Source of the DNA: Polyodon spathula
Taxonomy: Eukaryota > Chordata > Actinopteri > Acipenseriformes > Polyodontidae
DNA length: 64,000 bases
Direction of reading: 5' to 3'
Assembly (NCBI RefSeq): GCF_017654505.1
Contig: NC_054538.1
Span: 50,169,489 to 50,233,488, forward strand
Part shown: piece by piece, positions 43,324 through 54,432 of the stretch
How positions within the stretch are numbered: the stretch's first letter is position 1
Layout: each line of letters starts with the position of its first letter
Made by a program: the position numbers and the translations under genes
Notes under the pieces: model-generated
What the model saw: only the letters and a program-made list of their open reading frames with translations
The model's database searches: none
What the model was told of the DNA's origin: nothing

Positions 43324-43927
43324 TGTAGCAGAGCAGGGGATCCCTGCATGTGAAAATGTGTTTGTTTGTTTCTGTATTTTGGTAATTGTTTAATTATTGA
43401 AGTAATTGTTTGCTAGCGGATGCTCGGGTGGGGACTTGCTGCCTGCTGTGTTTGGTTGAGGGGAAAGGCAGTAAGCGATTGGTTCTGCTAATCCCTGACC
43501 ATTAGGTGGGCGTGTCCCAACTGATTGTCTGCTTCCTTAAAAAACACCCGTCTGAGATTGGTCGAGGCTGCAAGGCCATGACACTCTGCTCTACGGAGGT
43601 CTGGAATCCTGTTGGAGAGAACGGGAGACTGCGGACTACTGCAAGGGTTAACCAGAGTCAGGGTTCCAGTATTCATGCAAGAAGAAACTGCAACTGCCAG
43701 CGGTCGTGTGTATACCAGGGCGGGGTAGGAACAGAGCTTAGTTTCAGGCAACAACAGCCTGCAGTATACAGAGAAGTGTATTCCAGCAGGACCTCCTGTT
43801 TAGGGGAGTAGTGGTAGCCATTTTTACGGCACCTTTTATTTTTAGTTTTTTGTACTGTGTTTTATTTTTCCTTTGTACAGCTTGCTGTATGAGCCCTCTG
43901 TGCATTACCACTGCTGGTAATGTCACA
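43324..43927 (+). mobile_element. Candidate solo LTR
   Basis: TGTAGCAGAGCAGGGGATCC ... GGTAATGTCACA, with TATA-like 'ccttaaaaaaca' near 43540. Internal composition is like an LTR, but the flanks (acac / tgacc) give no TSD. Ends uncertain. Confidence 0.3.
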
Positions 43928-44627
43928 TGACCTATTTGTTTATTTTTGTTCTGTTATATGTTGTGTTTCTACGTGTTTCTCCACTCACTCATAGGCATAC
44001 CCACGCAAATGGCAGATACCCTCTCACACACACCTATACTTATGTTTAAAAGTATAGTACTACTGCTATTTAAATCTTTTTATGATGAAAAAACTCATAA
44101 TAAAAAACATAATAAAACCTTAAATCAACTTGAATAAAACCAAAAACTATATACTTGACTAAACAACTGGACTTCATTTTCATTAGGGACAGCAGAGTGG
44201 CACTGATGGTAGTTGTTATTCTCAGACTAATTAAAACTTTAAATGTAATTCTTCTGATTATTATTTATGATTAAAGTGTAAATGGCTTCAAATTACATTT
44301 TAACATCTTAACTTTTATGATAGTTGCAGTCATTTACTTCTGCTTTCTTGTCCATAACTGAATCTTAACACATTTTGTAGCTGAATTAACCAATACATGT
44401 GACCGGAATTTTGCTTCAGTGGCCAAACCTCATGAAATCATTTGGAAACAGGAAGTAAAATAAATGGAATTCAGCACTGTAAAAAGTATGCAATACATAA
44501 GGCTGACCCTATGTGTTTGTTGTTGTTTGGACAGTTTGGACAGTTGTTGTTTGGTTCTAGTTATAGTCATGTATGCACACTTTCCCTCTTACCCTTCCAC
44601 CACTGTCCCTTTCTCTGGGTCACTTAC

Positions 44628-44776
44628 TCTTTCTTGCGGCGCCCGTGGAAGAAGCTGGCCCACTCAAAGCAAGTTTTCTTGCTTCCCACCCAGAAGACTG
44701 AGGGGATCCCGACCACCAGCACCATCAGGTACTTCATCAGAAAGAGGATCAGGTCTGGTCGCTTCTTCTGGTTCAC
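44628..44776 (-). CDS. fzd3: Frizzled-3, TM7 exon with KTxxxW motif
   Basis: Acceptor cttcacag, exon 44776-44628 (149 nt), donor GA|gtaagt. It encodes '[20 protein letters not shown]', '[14 protein letters not shown]' and '[15 protein letters not shown]': TM7 followed by KTCFEW (44677-44660), the membrane-proximal motif that binds the Dishevelled PDZ domain in all frizzleds. The plus-strand ORFs over this stretch are antisense shadows. Phase joins in frame to both neighbouring exons. Confidence 0.95.
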
Positions 44777-44887
44777 CTGTGAAGTGGGAGAAGGACAGAG
44801 AGTTACAGCGGGTCCCCGTGGAAAACTTACCCAGGCGCCACACTTTTAAAATCGTGCCTCAATTACATGTGAAAAATGTAAGTGCAA

Positions 44888-44995
44888 GGGGGGGTATGGG
44901 GCTCCTCCCCCAGCGCAGGAGCAGGGGGGTATGGGGGTCCTCCCCCAGCGTGGGTGCAGGGGGGTATGGGGGTCCTCACCCTGCATATCCTGGGC
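44888..44995 (+). repeat. GC-rich ~38-bp minisatellite, three copies
   Basis: Three copies of a block with 'ggggtatggggctcctcccc' and 'cagcg..gg.gca', in the large fzd3 intron just upstream (minus strand) of the TM7 exon acceptor. Confidence 0.8.
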
Positions 44996-45944
44996 CTAAA
45001 TATGTGCCTTAATAACCCAAAATTCTAAATAAGTGTATAACTTTGTTTATGTTTTAGGGGTCAAGATTTAAAGAGCAAGTAAAACTTACTTTTGTCTATG
45101 GAAAGTAATTACAAAATAATTTATTTATATTAGAATTTGAAAACCATAAACTTGTCTTAGCACACAGTAAATTTCAAAGTAAGTCCACAAAGTCCACATA
45201 TCTAAGCAAACTCTGTCTGGTTTTGTAATAATTACATACAGAAAAAAGTGGTGAAAGAAAGACAGAACCAGACACCAATGAAACAGAGAAATTACATTTC
45301 AGGCACAAAAACAAACAATATGACATTGTATACTGTAGATACCATAATACCAAGTGAGATAGAAGAGAAAAATGTAAAGCAATTTCTAAATTAAAGGTGA
45401 TAAGAAGTAACATTAATTGGTAGTAAATTTGAATATAGAAAAGGTAAGCAATGAGTTGTTTTGTTTTCTATTTTTCATGCCTTCACACATTTTAAGTTTC
45501 AAAAAATATTCATGGAACCAACCAGTCCTTACATTTATTTTTAGTCCTCCGTAGATTCGGAGTAACTACCGAGTCCGAGAATGTGCAAGTGCGTCAATAA
45601 GTAAATAAAGTTTTAAAAATGCGCTTGCGAGAACTGCGATTTCGAACATTTGATTTTACATTTTTCAGTAGTTCGTTTCTGTTGCATTTTCTGTAACATT
45701 GAATCGATTTCTACAGTAAGTTGTATTATTTTGTTTCCTTCGTTTTTAATATTTTTTTCATTTCTAACTGTTGCTTGATTAAAATAAATACAAAAAACAA
45801 TAATGTATTAGCATTTACTTGAACAACATAGTTTGAAAGTAAAACTCCAGTATATAAATATCAAGTTATAGATATATGAAATGGAAAAGCATGGAAACTA
45901 CTTCAAATGGAAAAGAGTAATGTTGAAACAGAAAACCACTTTGG

Positions 45945-46801
45945 TGTACTGTGACCGACATACAATGAGTTCTGTTTGTAAATCTCCCTCTCAACCTGTG
46001 AGGGTGCTAAATAGCGAAAAGAGAAGTCTCTGGACGGGCTGGCCTGACAGGTCGTTTCTGAGGTCGGGAAGTTGGTCAGCCTGGAAGGAAGTGAGACTCT
46101 GTTGCAGGAACGTATTGACCTGGAAGGTAAATAAGGTAGCAGCTGCAAGCAATAGAGGGCAGCTGCAATCGTTTACCAAGGGGTCATGTGGGATAGCATA
46201 AAAGGGGCCAGAGAAACGCTAAACTTTTCCTTCACTTGGTTTTGGGTTAGAAACTGGAAGGACCGTAAGAGAAGCAGGGAGAGCGTATTGGAAATATTTG
46301 TGAGTGTTTTTGTTTGTTTGTCCCTGTCTGTTTAGTAACTGTCTGTGTTTTCTGATTATAGCCCTAGACGGCTAAACACATATCCGGAGCTATTGCCAAG
46401 GGCCAGCATAACCCGGATCAACACTGCACTTCAGTCACGATTAACATTGTTATCACTGTCGTTCACAAATAAAGCACGTATTATATTGTACTGCACCGCA
46501 AGCACTGAGAGCACTCACTTTGGACTGATGATGGTGTGTGTGTCTAGTTGTGTGTGTTTAAGTACTGTGCATATTATCTACGGGACTGCAACCCTTTTTC
46601 AATAGTGTGCAGTACACATGGCTGTGTATTGCAAGCTTGTTATTATTTACTGTCTGGTAATCAGTCCGTTGGATTATAAACAAATAATAAACAAACCATT
46701 TCACCCGTACTTTGTTGTCGGTTGGTTTCTTTGGATTATTGCACCAGCAACACACCTGCTGTACACCCGTTCACTATCAGCAGCCACTTTGCCACATGTA
46801 C
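45945..46801 (+). mobile_element. Solo LTR (family A) with 5-bp TSD
   Basis: LTR 45950-46796 (847 bp), TGTGACCGAC ... TTTGCCACA, flanked by perfect 5-bp repeats tgtac (45945-45949 and 46797-46801). TATA-like 'gcataaaagg' near 46197; AATAAA/aataaac near 46469 and 46686. Full-length relative of 1854-2534 and of the LTR at 63856. Confidence 0.9.
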
Positions 46802-48189
46802 ACATTACATACACAAATGGTTTTAGATGCTTCTTATTCATTTTATTAATACAGATTAGCACAAACCGACATACCACTTATTTAGGAGATTAGCATGAGC
46901 TACTATAGGAAATCTGGAGCAGCTTCCCTTTTTGGCTGGTGCTTGCAGTCTGCCACAAAACACTGCAATAAATGGCTAACTAGCTTTAATTTATATTCAA
47001 TGAAAGTACAACTACTTATTGTAGAAATCACATTAATGTTTATGTAGTATCCTGGACAAGTGTAAAAGTTATTAACATAGATTGTACACACACTATTTAA
47101 GACTTTTAATTTAATACTGTTGTAGCTCAATTTTGCCAGAACGTGTCTCCACGAGAGGCACTCAGATTGATGAGCCAACTATACAACTTGTGAGTGCATA
47201 GGAGTAAAACATTTCAAAGTGAAAGCAAACGCAGAGTTAACCCATTCATTAATGCCTACATTTTTAATACTGTGTATCTATGTTTGCACCATGCCTTTCA
47301 GCACCCTAAAGGGCCTAGACGCATCAGCGCTTCCCATCGCTTTGTGTTGTTTGTTATTGACTCCCAGTACAGCGCCACACCAGCGTGTCTATACCCAAGC
47401 GTGAGTTCCCTTTCCATGGTAAAAAAAGTATTTTATGGCATTACAATTAGCGCAAAAATACCCCCCACCCCTCCATCCACTGTTGCTCTTGCCTAATATA
47501 CAAAATAAATATAGCTGTGCTTTTGGCAGATATGGAAAGTGTGACATCAACAGAACAGGAGGCGGAAGAGGAGATTCGTACTGTACATGAGTTTGAACAT
47601 ACATTTTCACTTGACATTATCTTCTTAAAAAGGGAGATAGTATTTAGACAGTCTTCTAAAATAACAAACTTAATTTAAGTACCGTGCCGTAAAAATGACG
47701 ATCTTACATAGAAAACGTAGGTTGTTTGTTTTAAAAAAAATGTTATACAATGTCATAACTCTCCTGTATGGTTACTGACTCAGGTAAAGTATATGTAGTG
47801 TTCCGCGGTTGTTTTTTTAATTATCTTTAAAACATTTTTCTGGGAATTTTTCAGAGTTTATTTTACATATATTAAAATAGGGATTAAATCAGTAAAAAAT
47901 AAAAAATAATTGAAACCTCTGTAAAAATCAGGAGTGGGGGGACTCCCACTAGGGCTAGGACGATAGTGTTTTTTTTACTGTTAATGCATCGTTTTCATAA
48001 AGACTCGATGCATCGTTTTTTCATAACGCAAAAGAAACGTGGAAATAATAAGTACATATATTTTCATCAAATCGAATAAAGAAAAGTAAACGTTTCTCCA
48101 GTTGAACCTAGAAAACTACACTTTTTAATTTTTTTTGTATAAATTTAGTCATTGCCAATTATTTTTGTTATTTTCTTCCAATTTGAAAT

Positions 48190-48575
48190 GCCCAATTATT
48201 ATTTAGGCTCAGCTCACCGCTACCACCCCTGCGCTGACTCGGGATGAACACACGCTGTTCTCCGAAGCGTGTGCCGTCAGTCTCCCGCTTCTTTACACAC
48301 TGCAAATTAACCATGCAGCCACCCAGGAGCTACAGTGTCAGAGGACAACGCAGCTCCTGGGCAGCTAACAGGCAAGCCTGCAGGCGCCCAGTCAGACTAC
48401 AGGGGCCGCTGGTGTGCGGTGAGCCGAGGATACCCTGACCTAACCCCCCCCCCCGGTGACGCTCAGCCAATTCAGCGTCGACTCCTGGGACACGGTTGGC
48501 TGTGGAATAGCCCTGACTCAAACTGGCGAAGTCTAGGCTATAGGGCACATCCTGCACTCATGCAGAGCACCTTAA
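48190..48575 (-). repeat. tRNA-derived SINE (second family)
   Basis: On the minus strand 'gcaggatgtgccctatagcc' and 'gccagtttgagtcagggcta' resemble a tRNA-like head with a B box, followed by a GC-rich body and the tail 'gagctgagcctaaataataa'. The 5' end is truncated near 48575. From memory this family is abundant in non-teleost ray-finned fishes. That is uncertain. Confidence 0.5.
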
Positions 48576-48752
48576 GATGTTCTGACAGCAACCGGATTAG
48601 AGAAAAAAAAAAAAACTCCAACAGGCAACACAAGAATTTAACTATTTACAAGTGCAACATAACAAAGTCTGTGCTCTCGCCAGAGCTTATTTCTGTTTTA
48701 AATGAGAAATATTATGGAATTCACATTCTCCGGTTCCAAAGAAGAATGGAGT

Positions 48753-49123
48753 TTATTCACAAGCATCCCTGCTTTGCTGAACACGTGCTTGCTCAGGACC
48801 GATGTTGCAGGGATACTTAATGCTCTTTGCCAAGGCTGCTACTAGCGTGTTTTTTTTTCGCCACAAAATCAGTGGATCTTCGCTGATGTTTAATGGACTT
48901 TCAGAAGCATACATCGTCATCTCTTGTTGGATTAAGTTTCCTTGTAAGTAGTGTGTGTTTGTTGCCATCCACGAAGTAACAATTCCATTGCTTGTTCGGT
49001 TTTTGTTTTCTTTTTAACAGGTAAGTCCTCTGTGCTGCACTCACTTGTACAGGCACGATTTCCGTTATGTTCAAGGTTGTCCTCCACCAGCGTCACTAGT
49101 TTGGATGACAGTGCTTCAGACAT
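48753..49123 (-). pseudogene. hAT (ZBED-type) transposase, C-terminal part
   Basis: 48932-49123 and 48753-48968 (minus) give 'SSKLVTLVEDNLEHNGNR' and then 'SPLNISEDPLILWRKK', 'LVAALAKSIKYPCNIGPEQA', the typical end of hAT transposases (dimerisation region with 'PL.WW', 'A..YL.IP'). A frameshift separates the parts. Confidence 0.8.
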
Positions 49124-49434
49124 GTGAGCTTTGGCCTGTTCGGATTGAAATCCAGATGGCGAAACTGGGGGTCAAGAAATGATGCAGAAAGCAGTGGCAT
49201 AACCTCATTACTTGAGTCATTCAGCTGATGTAAACAAAATCGCTGAGACAAATTATGCACTAGCTTATCTCTCACTCTGTGTAGCCGGAAATAGCAAATC
49301 AGTTGGTCACCAGAACTTCAGTCGGTCTGTGTTTTATCCCTGTTGCAAGTGGGTACAAAGAACTAGCCGTAATATTTTTCTCTGCACTCAAAAGTACTGT
49401 AGCAAGTTTGAATGGCTGCAGTAGAGGTAGTATC

Positions 49435-49860
49435 TCAGCCATTAGCTTCCGTGAGACCTAAAGTAGCTGTGTCAGACTTTTTGGAGAAAACAACTGGGCA
49501 TTTTAATTCAAGAAGGCGTTCAAACATATAATAAAATGTGTTCCACCTTGTTTGTACGTCCTGTATTAACTTGAGTGCTGCTTTTTCTGTGTTCAGCATA
49601 TTTAAAACGCTTGTTGCCACCTCACTTTTTAAAATGTGCAACTAATCTCCTTGCTGCTGCCACGAACGTATGGACTTGTCGTACATCCTCCAAGCTTTTC
49701 TGAATGCAGAGATGTGTATTGTGCCTTGCATAGCTCACACTTGACACGCTACCAAAAAGTAGCACAGCACGCTCGCTTGCAGAAGGCAAAAGCATTGCTC
49801 TGCACACGTTGGCCGCGTTGTCATGAACACAAGCTGTTACTTTTGTAGCCTCTTCAAACT
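49435..49860 (-). pseudogene. hAT (ZBED-type) transposase, central part
   Basis: 49622-49807 ends 'LVAHFKK' and 49435-49641 continues 'SEVATSVLNMLNTEKAALKL' then 'DVQTRWNTFYYMFERL', the conserved 'D..TRWNS' block near the second catalytic Asp of hAT enzymes. The join between them is frameshifted. Confidence 0.8.
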
Positions 49861-50256
49861 CTGTTTATCTGATTGATCGCTTCTGCGAAATTCACAGCTG
49901 TGTCTCTTGTGTAGTTTTCGTGTCGCTGATACTTTTGACTCGAGTTCCCAGTTTTGCTTAATGTAATGACAGGTGACTGTTAAATGCTTCTTGTGTCATG
50001 CTTGTCCATACATCGGTAGTGATGGACATTAATTACACTCCTGACTTAAATCCTGTATAAGCTTTTCCTTTGCACGTTCGTGATCCAGAGCAATGAATTT
50101 GGAGATTGTCTTTTGACAGGGCATTTCATACCCAGAGCAAGAGTCACAATCAGATTTTTAAACGCAGCTCCCTCTACTATACGAACAGGTCTGATATCTT
50201 GTGTGACAACATCCACTATCAGGCTTGTTATTTATTTTGCTCTGATGCTTTTTGGA

Positions 50257-50480
50257 TCAACTCTTTCCAAAATAAGCTGTCTCTGAAGAGGTTGCTTCCT
50301 TTTGTTCTTTACTTGTGTTCCCGCTGTCGTATTTTGTCGGGTGTGGTCTTAAATGATCCCGCAGATTGGTGGTATTGCCACAGAAGCTCATTAAAACTCC
50401 ACAAACAGCACATTTTACCTCATTGCCACAGAAGCTCATTAAAACTCCACAAACAGCACATTTTACCTTTCCAATTTGTT
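50257..50480 (-). pseudogene. BED zinc finger with internal 48-bp duplication
   Basis: Minus frame: 'VKCAVCGVLMSFCGN' occurs twice in a row, then 'TTNLRDHLRPHPTKYDSG'. A BED finger has C-x2-C then H-x(3-5)-H/C. Here the C-x2-C half is duplicated by an exact 48-bp direct repeat (about 50375-50470). It is DNA-binding in an intact hAT transposase; the effect of the duplication is unknown. Confidence 0.8.
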
Positions 50481-50958
50481 CTTTTGTAAACAAGTCCAAA
50501 AGTCTGATGGCATAACCCTGGTTCCCTGAAAAGAGAATGACAACCATTACCAAATAGGAAGAGCCTCTCTGACCATCAATCTCTGAGCAAATATACAAAA
50601 GCTACCCTATCAGGGCCCTGCTGTGAGGGGGAAGTCCCGCCCCCCTCCTGTTGAAGAGGGACATCCTCACAGTAGCACATCGCCATTTTCTTTCGAAATC
50701 AGAGGTCAGCTGGGGACACGACCTCAAAGGGTAATGGTTGTCATTCTCTTTTCAGGGAACCAGGGTTATGGTAATAACCTAACATTCCCTTTCAATTCGA
50801 ATGACAACCATTACCTAATGGGAAAGCTGTACCAAAGCTGTCCTGGCTCCAGATTACCGACAGTACAGTCTCACGGCGATAGCAACAGAGCCGACATGAT
50901 GCCTAAGGGCATGCCGACTGCAAAACTCCAGAGCCCAGAGAGGGTCTCATTCGGTTTG

Positions 50959-51436
50959 TCACATCAAGGTGGTAAAAACGCACAAATGTCTGACTATCTG
51001 TCCATGTAGCAGCACTGCATAATTCATGCAAGGAGCGCCATGAAGGAAAGCCCATGAAGTTGCCTGGCCTCTGGTAGAATGGGCCGTAATGTCCCCCGCT
51101 AACGGGGAGTCTGTCTGTTCATACGCCAAGCGTATCGCATCTGTCACCCAGTGTGCTAGATGTTGCTTCGATAGGGCCTGACCTCTGGAGCGGGGACCCA
51201 TAGCAGACAAACAGCTGATTGGACTGTCTCCAGGATGTGGTCCTATCCAAATAACAGTGCAGAGCCCGAACTGGGCATAGCATGTATTGTCTACGGTCCT
51301 CCTCTGACTTGTGCGGGGGAGGTCTGAAAGTTTCCAAAACCATTGATTGGTTAATATGGAATGAAGACACCACCTTTGGCAAAAAGGATGGATTTGTTCT
51401 TAATGTTACCCGCAAGTCACTTCCAGTGAAAGCCAT
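50959..51436 (-). pseudogene. DIRS-C tyrosine recombinase
   Basis: 51119-51436: 'NPSFLPKVVSSFHINQSM', 'QYMLCPVRALHCYLDRT', 'SNQLFVCYG'. 50959-51210: 'DAIRLAYEQTDSPLAGDITA', 'HSTRGQATSWAFLHG' (His-x2-Arg motif). A frameshift lies between them and the region of the terminal Tyr is degraded. The N-terminal half absent from copy B is present here. Confidence 0.8.
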
Positions 51437-51541
51437 ACATGTGTCATCGATGGACAGCGCATGAAGCTCACTTACTCATCTGGCAGACTTGGGGACCATA
51501 CTTTTCATGGGAGGACAAAGCCTCTGAGCCCCTTTAAGAAA

Positions 51542-52270
51542 TTACACTGCCAGGAAATGTGCCCCAGGAGTCAATTTTGTCATGGCACACTGATATTGGT
51601 TCGGGTGCCATAATAGCCTCTCCGCTTGGCTCAGGAGGTCCTGGCGCAGTGGGAGCTGCCACGGCTGAACATGTCGGAGAGGAGAACAAACCAGGGTTAT
51701 CTCAGCCATCTGGGTACAACCAGCAAAACCTGTGCTCTCTCCACCCTGATCCACCCACACCTGCGTGGCAACTGCCTGTCCCCTGGTGAGTGTCCCCTCG
51801 AGTGGCACCGCCTCAGTGGTGACCATCTCGCCTCCCTTTAGAGGTGTCTTTGCCTCTGTACCGGTGGTGGGGGAGGGGAGGGTGACCCAGATGAGTGTGA
51901 GAGCTCTCTGGTTACTGTAGCAGGGTAGGTCCTGGATGACCTCTGTGGAGGCTTTTGAACCACTGATCTCATTCTCCCCTGGTTGGAGGAGAGTCTGCTG
52001 GGGATAGGGCTGCTCTCCTCGAGAACTTCCCACACAGAGCAGTCCAGTTCACCTGCCAGTGCTTTGGCCATGTGTTCTGGCCCTAGGCATCTGGTGCAGG
52101 ACTGGTGCTCGTCCTGCCTTGGTAGCACTGGTGGAACCCAGCAGAGGACCTAATCGATTTGACCAACACGGTTTTGCAGATGAACTTTTGCGCTCGGTGC
52201 CGATAGTAGCGTGGTCAATTAATCGGTGCCGAGATCGGTGTCGAGGTGAGTGCTGTCGGTGCCGAGTCAA
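51542..52270 (-). pseudogene. DIRS-C gag-like and linker ORFs
   Basis: 51838-52128 has 'HQSCTRCLGPEHMAKAL', the gag Cys motif shared with copy A. 51542-52033 has 'PWQLPLRQDLLSQAERLLWH', normally just before the recombinase. RT and RNase H, which should lie between, are deleted. On the plus strand 52190-52440 shows repeated 'tcggtgccg' words. Confidence 0.6.
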
Positions 52271-54124
52271 TCGGCGCAGAGGTCGGTGCCGATGTGTAGT
52301 GCGTTCGGTGCCGGGTTGTACATGGCCCCAAAGCTATTCAGTGGTGCCGAATCAGTCGGTGCCGGGATCGGCATCGAAAATAGCATGGTCAGTGCCGAGA
52401 CAATCGGCGCCAAGGTCAGAGGTGATTGACGGTCAGAGAGACTCTCCCTGTTCGGTAATGGTTGTCATTCGAATTGAAAGGGAACTCATTTCTAATATGA
52501 GGAAATCTCCAGAAGTTCTCAGCTCTCAACAGCCCCCTTCTTCATTGCTTTCTAAAATACATATAAAAAAATATTTGCACAGGATCAAGTATAACACTGA
52601 AGAAGATCAGATCCAGAATGTCTTAAACAAAACACTGTGAGAACTAGAAAAAAACTAAGCACTTGAAATATTAATTTTGAGAAATGGAACACAGAGGAAT
52701 ATAACTTTTGATGAATTAAAAATGTATTTATACAGGAATAATTCCTTGGAGCGCTAACTCATACGTTAAAAGTTCCCTCATTTTACTGCAATACAGTGCA
52801 GTGTAATTACCACCAAATAGCAATGTTTGGTGGTCAGACTGTTTTTGAAAACAGGAACACTTATGACAAAATTCTAAAGAAAATGTTATGTTAGGAACAA
52901 CACTATATAGTGCCAAATATTGCATGGTGACGTATCTTTGTAATGGGTGAAGTATATTTCCACCTCTCTTTCATGGATGCACAACCTTTAGTTTTGTCAG
53001 GAGTGAGTCTTGAGTGTGCCCAGCACCTCAAAATGAAGCAGAAGTGGCTGTTTTAACTAGACACCTGACATAAAAAGTAGTGTTGCTATTACAGTGACGT
53101 AAATCTTAAGTAACATTATTTTCTGTAACCCCAGTGTGTCTACATTACATTGCACCCCACTTTCTATGTGTATATAAACTAAATTTTTTGTGCTGAATAC
53201 GGGCCGTTTTGAAAACCAGAAGTAATCATCTTATTTTTGCTTATTGTTGCTAGCTTCACGGAACTGTAGCAGTTCTGGTTTCTGACTAATAATGTCCCTG
53301 GCATGTATGATGAAGCAGAATCTGTGCAAGCTTCGAAGCCACATTTTCCAAGTTAGCTGGTACTTTGCGAACGATTGGGCAATCGCTGTGCTTACGGAAA
53401 TAGTATCTACAGAAGGTATGAACGTGGCATCAGCATAAAACAAGCCAGGTTTATTCGGCTTGAAATCATGAAAAGAAAAGAAAATTGACAAAACTGGGTG
53501 GTGCAAGCCATCCGGAGACACGTCAGATTTCCGTCAATGCTTTCCATAAGTTTACGAACTAAAGCATCACCATTTTCTGTCAAATATTTACGATTAAGTT
53601 TGTTGCAATTTTTGTTTTAGCTGATGGCGAGACAGTGAGTTACAGTTACAGGGTATTTATAAACTGTCACAGAAACCCGAGATGGAATTGTTTTCCTGTA
53701 ACTCACTGAAGATGCCCATCTATTATTGTTTATAATACATGGATACTCATGTGATGCTAATATTAAAGAAGATGAGGTTCAGCAGTAGTTTGTCTTTTTA
53801 AGTGTAGTGTTTCAGTGCTGTACAGATGCTCTGTCGTTATCCATTTCTCCAGTTTCCCCGAGATACAAATGTACCAGCTTTACAACTTTTTTTTAATTTT
53901 TTTTTTACGTATTCTCATTTTGTTGATCATCAATGAACATTTCTGCACTGTGGGTGTTGTCCAGTGATTGAAAATGAGACATTTTGTGTTTGAATTGAAA
54001 GTGATGGTCTCGAGGATTCGAATGGGTCAATGTTCAAGTATATTTTCCTCTAGATGAACTGTCACTGCTGTGGTATTATGCCTTTTTTTAAGAATGGCGC
54101 ATGATGCAAATATTTATTTATATT

Positions 54125-54362
54125 TTGAGGAAGCAGTGTGGTCCAGTGGTTAAAGTCCAGGGCTTGTAACGAGAAGGTCACTGGTTGAAATCCCACCTCC
54201 TCTTCTGACTGACTTACTGTGTGACCCTGAGCAAGTCACTTAACCTCCTTGTACTCCATCCTGCAGATAAGAATTTAAATCAATGTCCTATTGTAAGTGA
54301 CTCTGCATATAATGCACAGTTCACAGCCTACCTCTGTAAAGCGCTTTGTGATGGTGGTCCAC
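54125..54362 (+). repeat. tRNA-derived SINE
   Basis: 'gcagtgtggtccagtggtta', B-box-like 'ctggttgaaatccca', 'gtgtgaccctgagcaagtca', tail 'gcgctttgtgatggtggtcc'. It ends directly in a (TG)n(TA)n microsatellite. Confidence 0.85.
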
Positions 54363-54368
54363 TGTGCA

Positions 54369-54430
<62 letters not shown>
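54369..54430. repeat. (TG)n(TA)n microsatellite
   Basis: About 20 bp of TG followed by about 42 bp of TA at the SINE 3' end, probably grown from the SINE tail. Confidence 0.95.

Positions 54431-54432
<2 letters not shown>

Larger units (their letters stand above)
38419..44627 (-). other. fzd3: fzd3 intron, 6.2 kb, TE-filled
   Basis: GT..AG intron (gtaagt..cagcag). It holds a SINE, two oppositely oriented gag-like fragments, an LTR and a candidate solo LTR, described separately. 38430-39480, 43000-43320 and 43930-44627 have no recognisable element. A long T run lies at 38684-38710. Confidence 0.85.
47950..50510 (-). mobile_element. ZBED-type hAT transposon
   Basis: The left side (47955-48030) has 'gggctaggacgatag' and repeated 'gatgcatcgttttt', seen at ends of vertebrate hAT elements of this group. 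Coding is on the minus strand from a BED finger (about 50470) down to the dimerisation domain (48753). A SINE lies inside (48190-48575). The other terminus is obscured by DIRS copy C at 50512. Confidence 0.7.
50512..52490 (-). mobile_element. DIRS-type retrotransposon copy C, internally deleted
   Basis: Ends are inverted: 50515-50580 ('ttccctgaaaagagaatgac', 'ctctctgaccatcaatc') versus 52430-52490 ('attgacggtcagagagac', 'aatggttgtcattcgaattg'). 50729-50768 is a further inverted copy of 50515-50556, with an adjoining palindromic stretch at 50765-50815, matching the terminal plus internal complementary repeat layout of DIRS elements. Coding is on the minus strand. RT and RNase H are missing. 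Confidence 0.8.

Noticed and set aside
44442..45012. Plus-strand ORFs of 135 and 182 aa
   Set aside because: They run antisense through the conserved fzd3 TM7 exon and a GC-rich minisatellite. The minus-strand exon with splice sites and KTCFEW explains the open frame.
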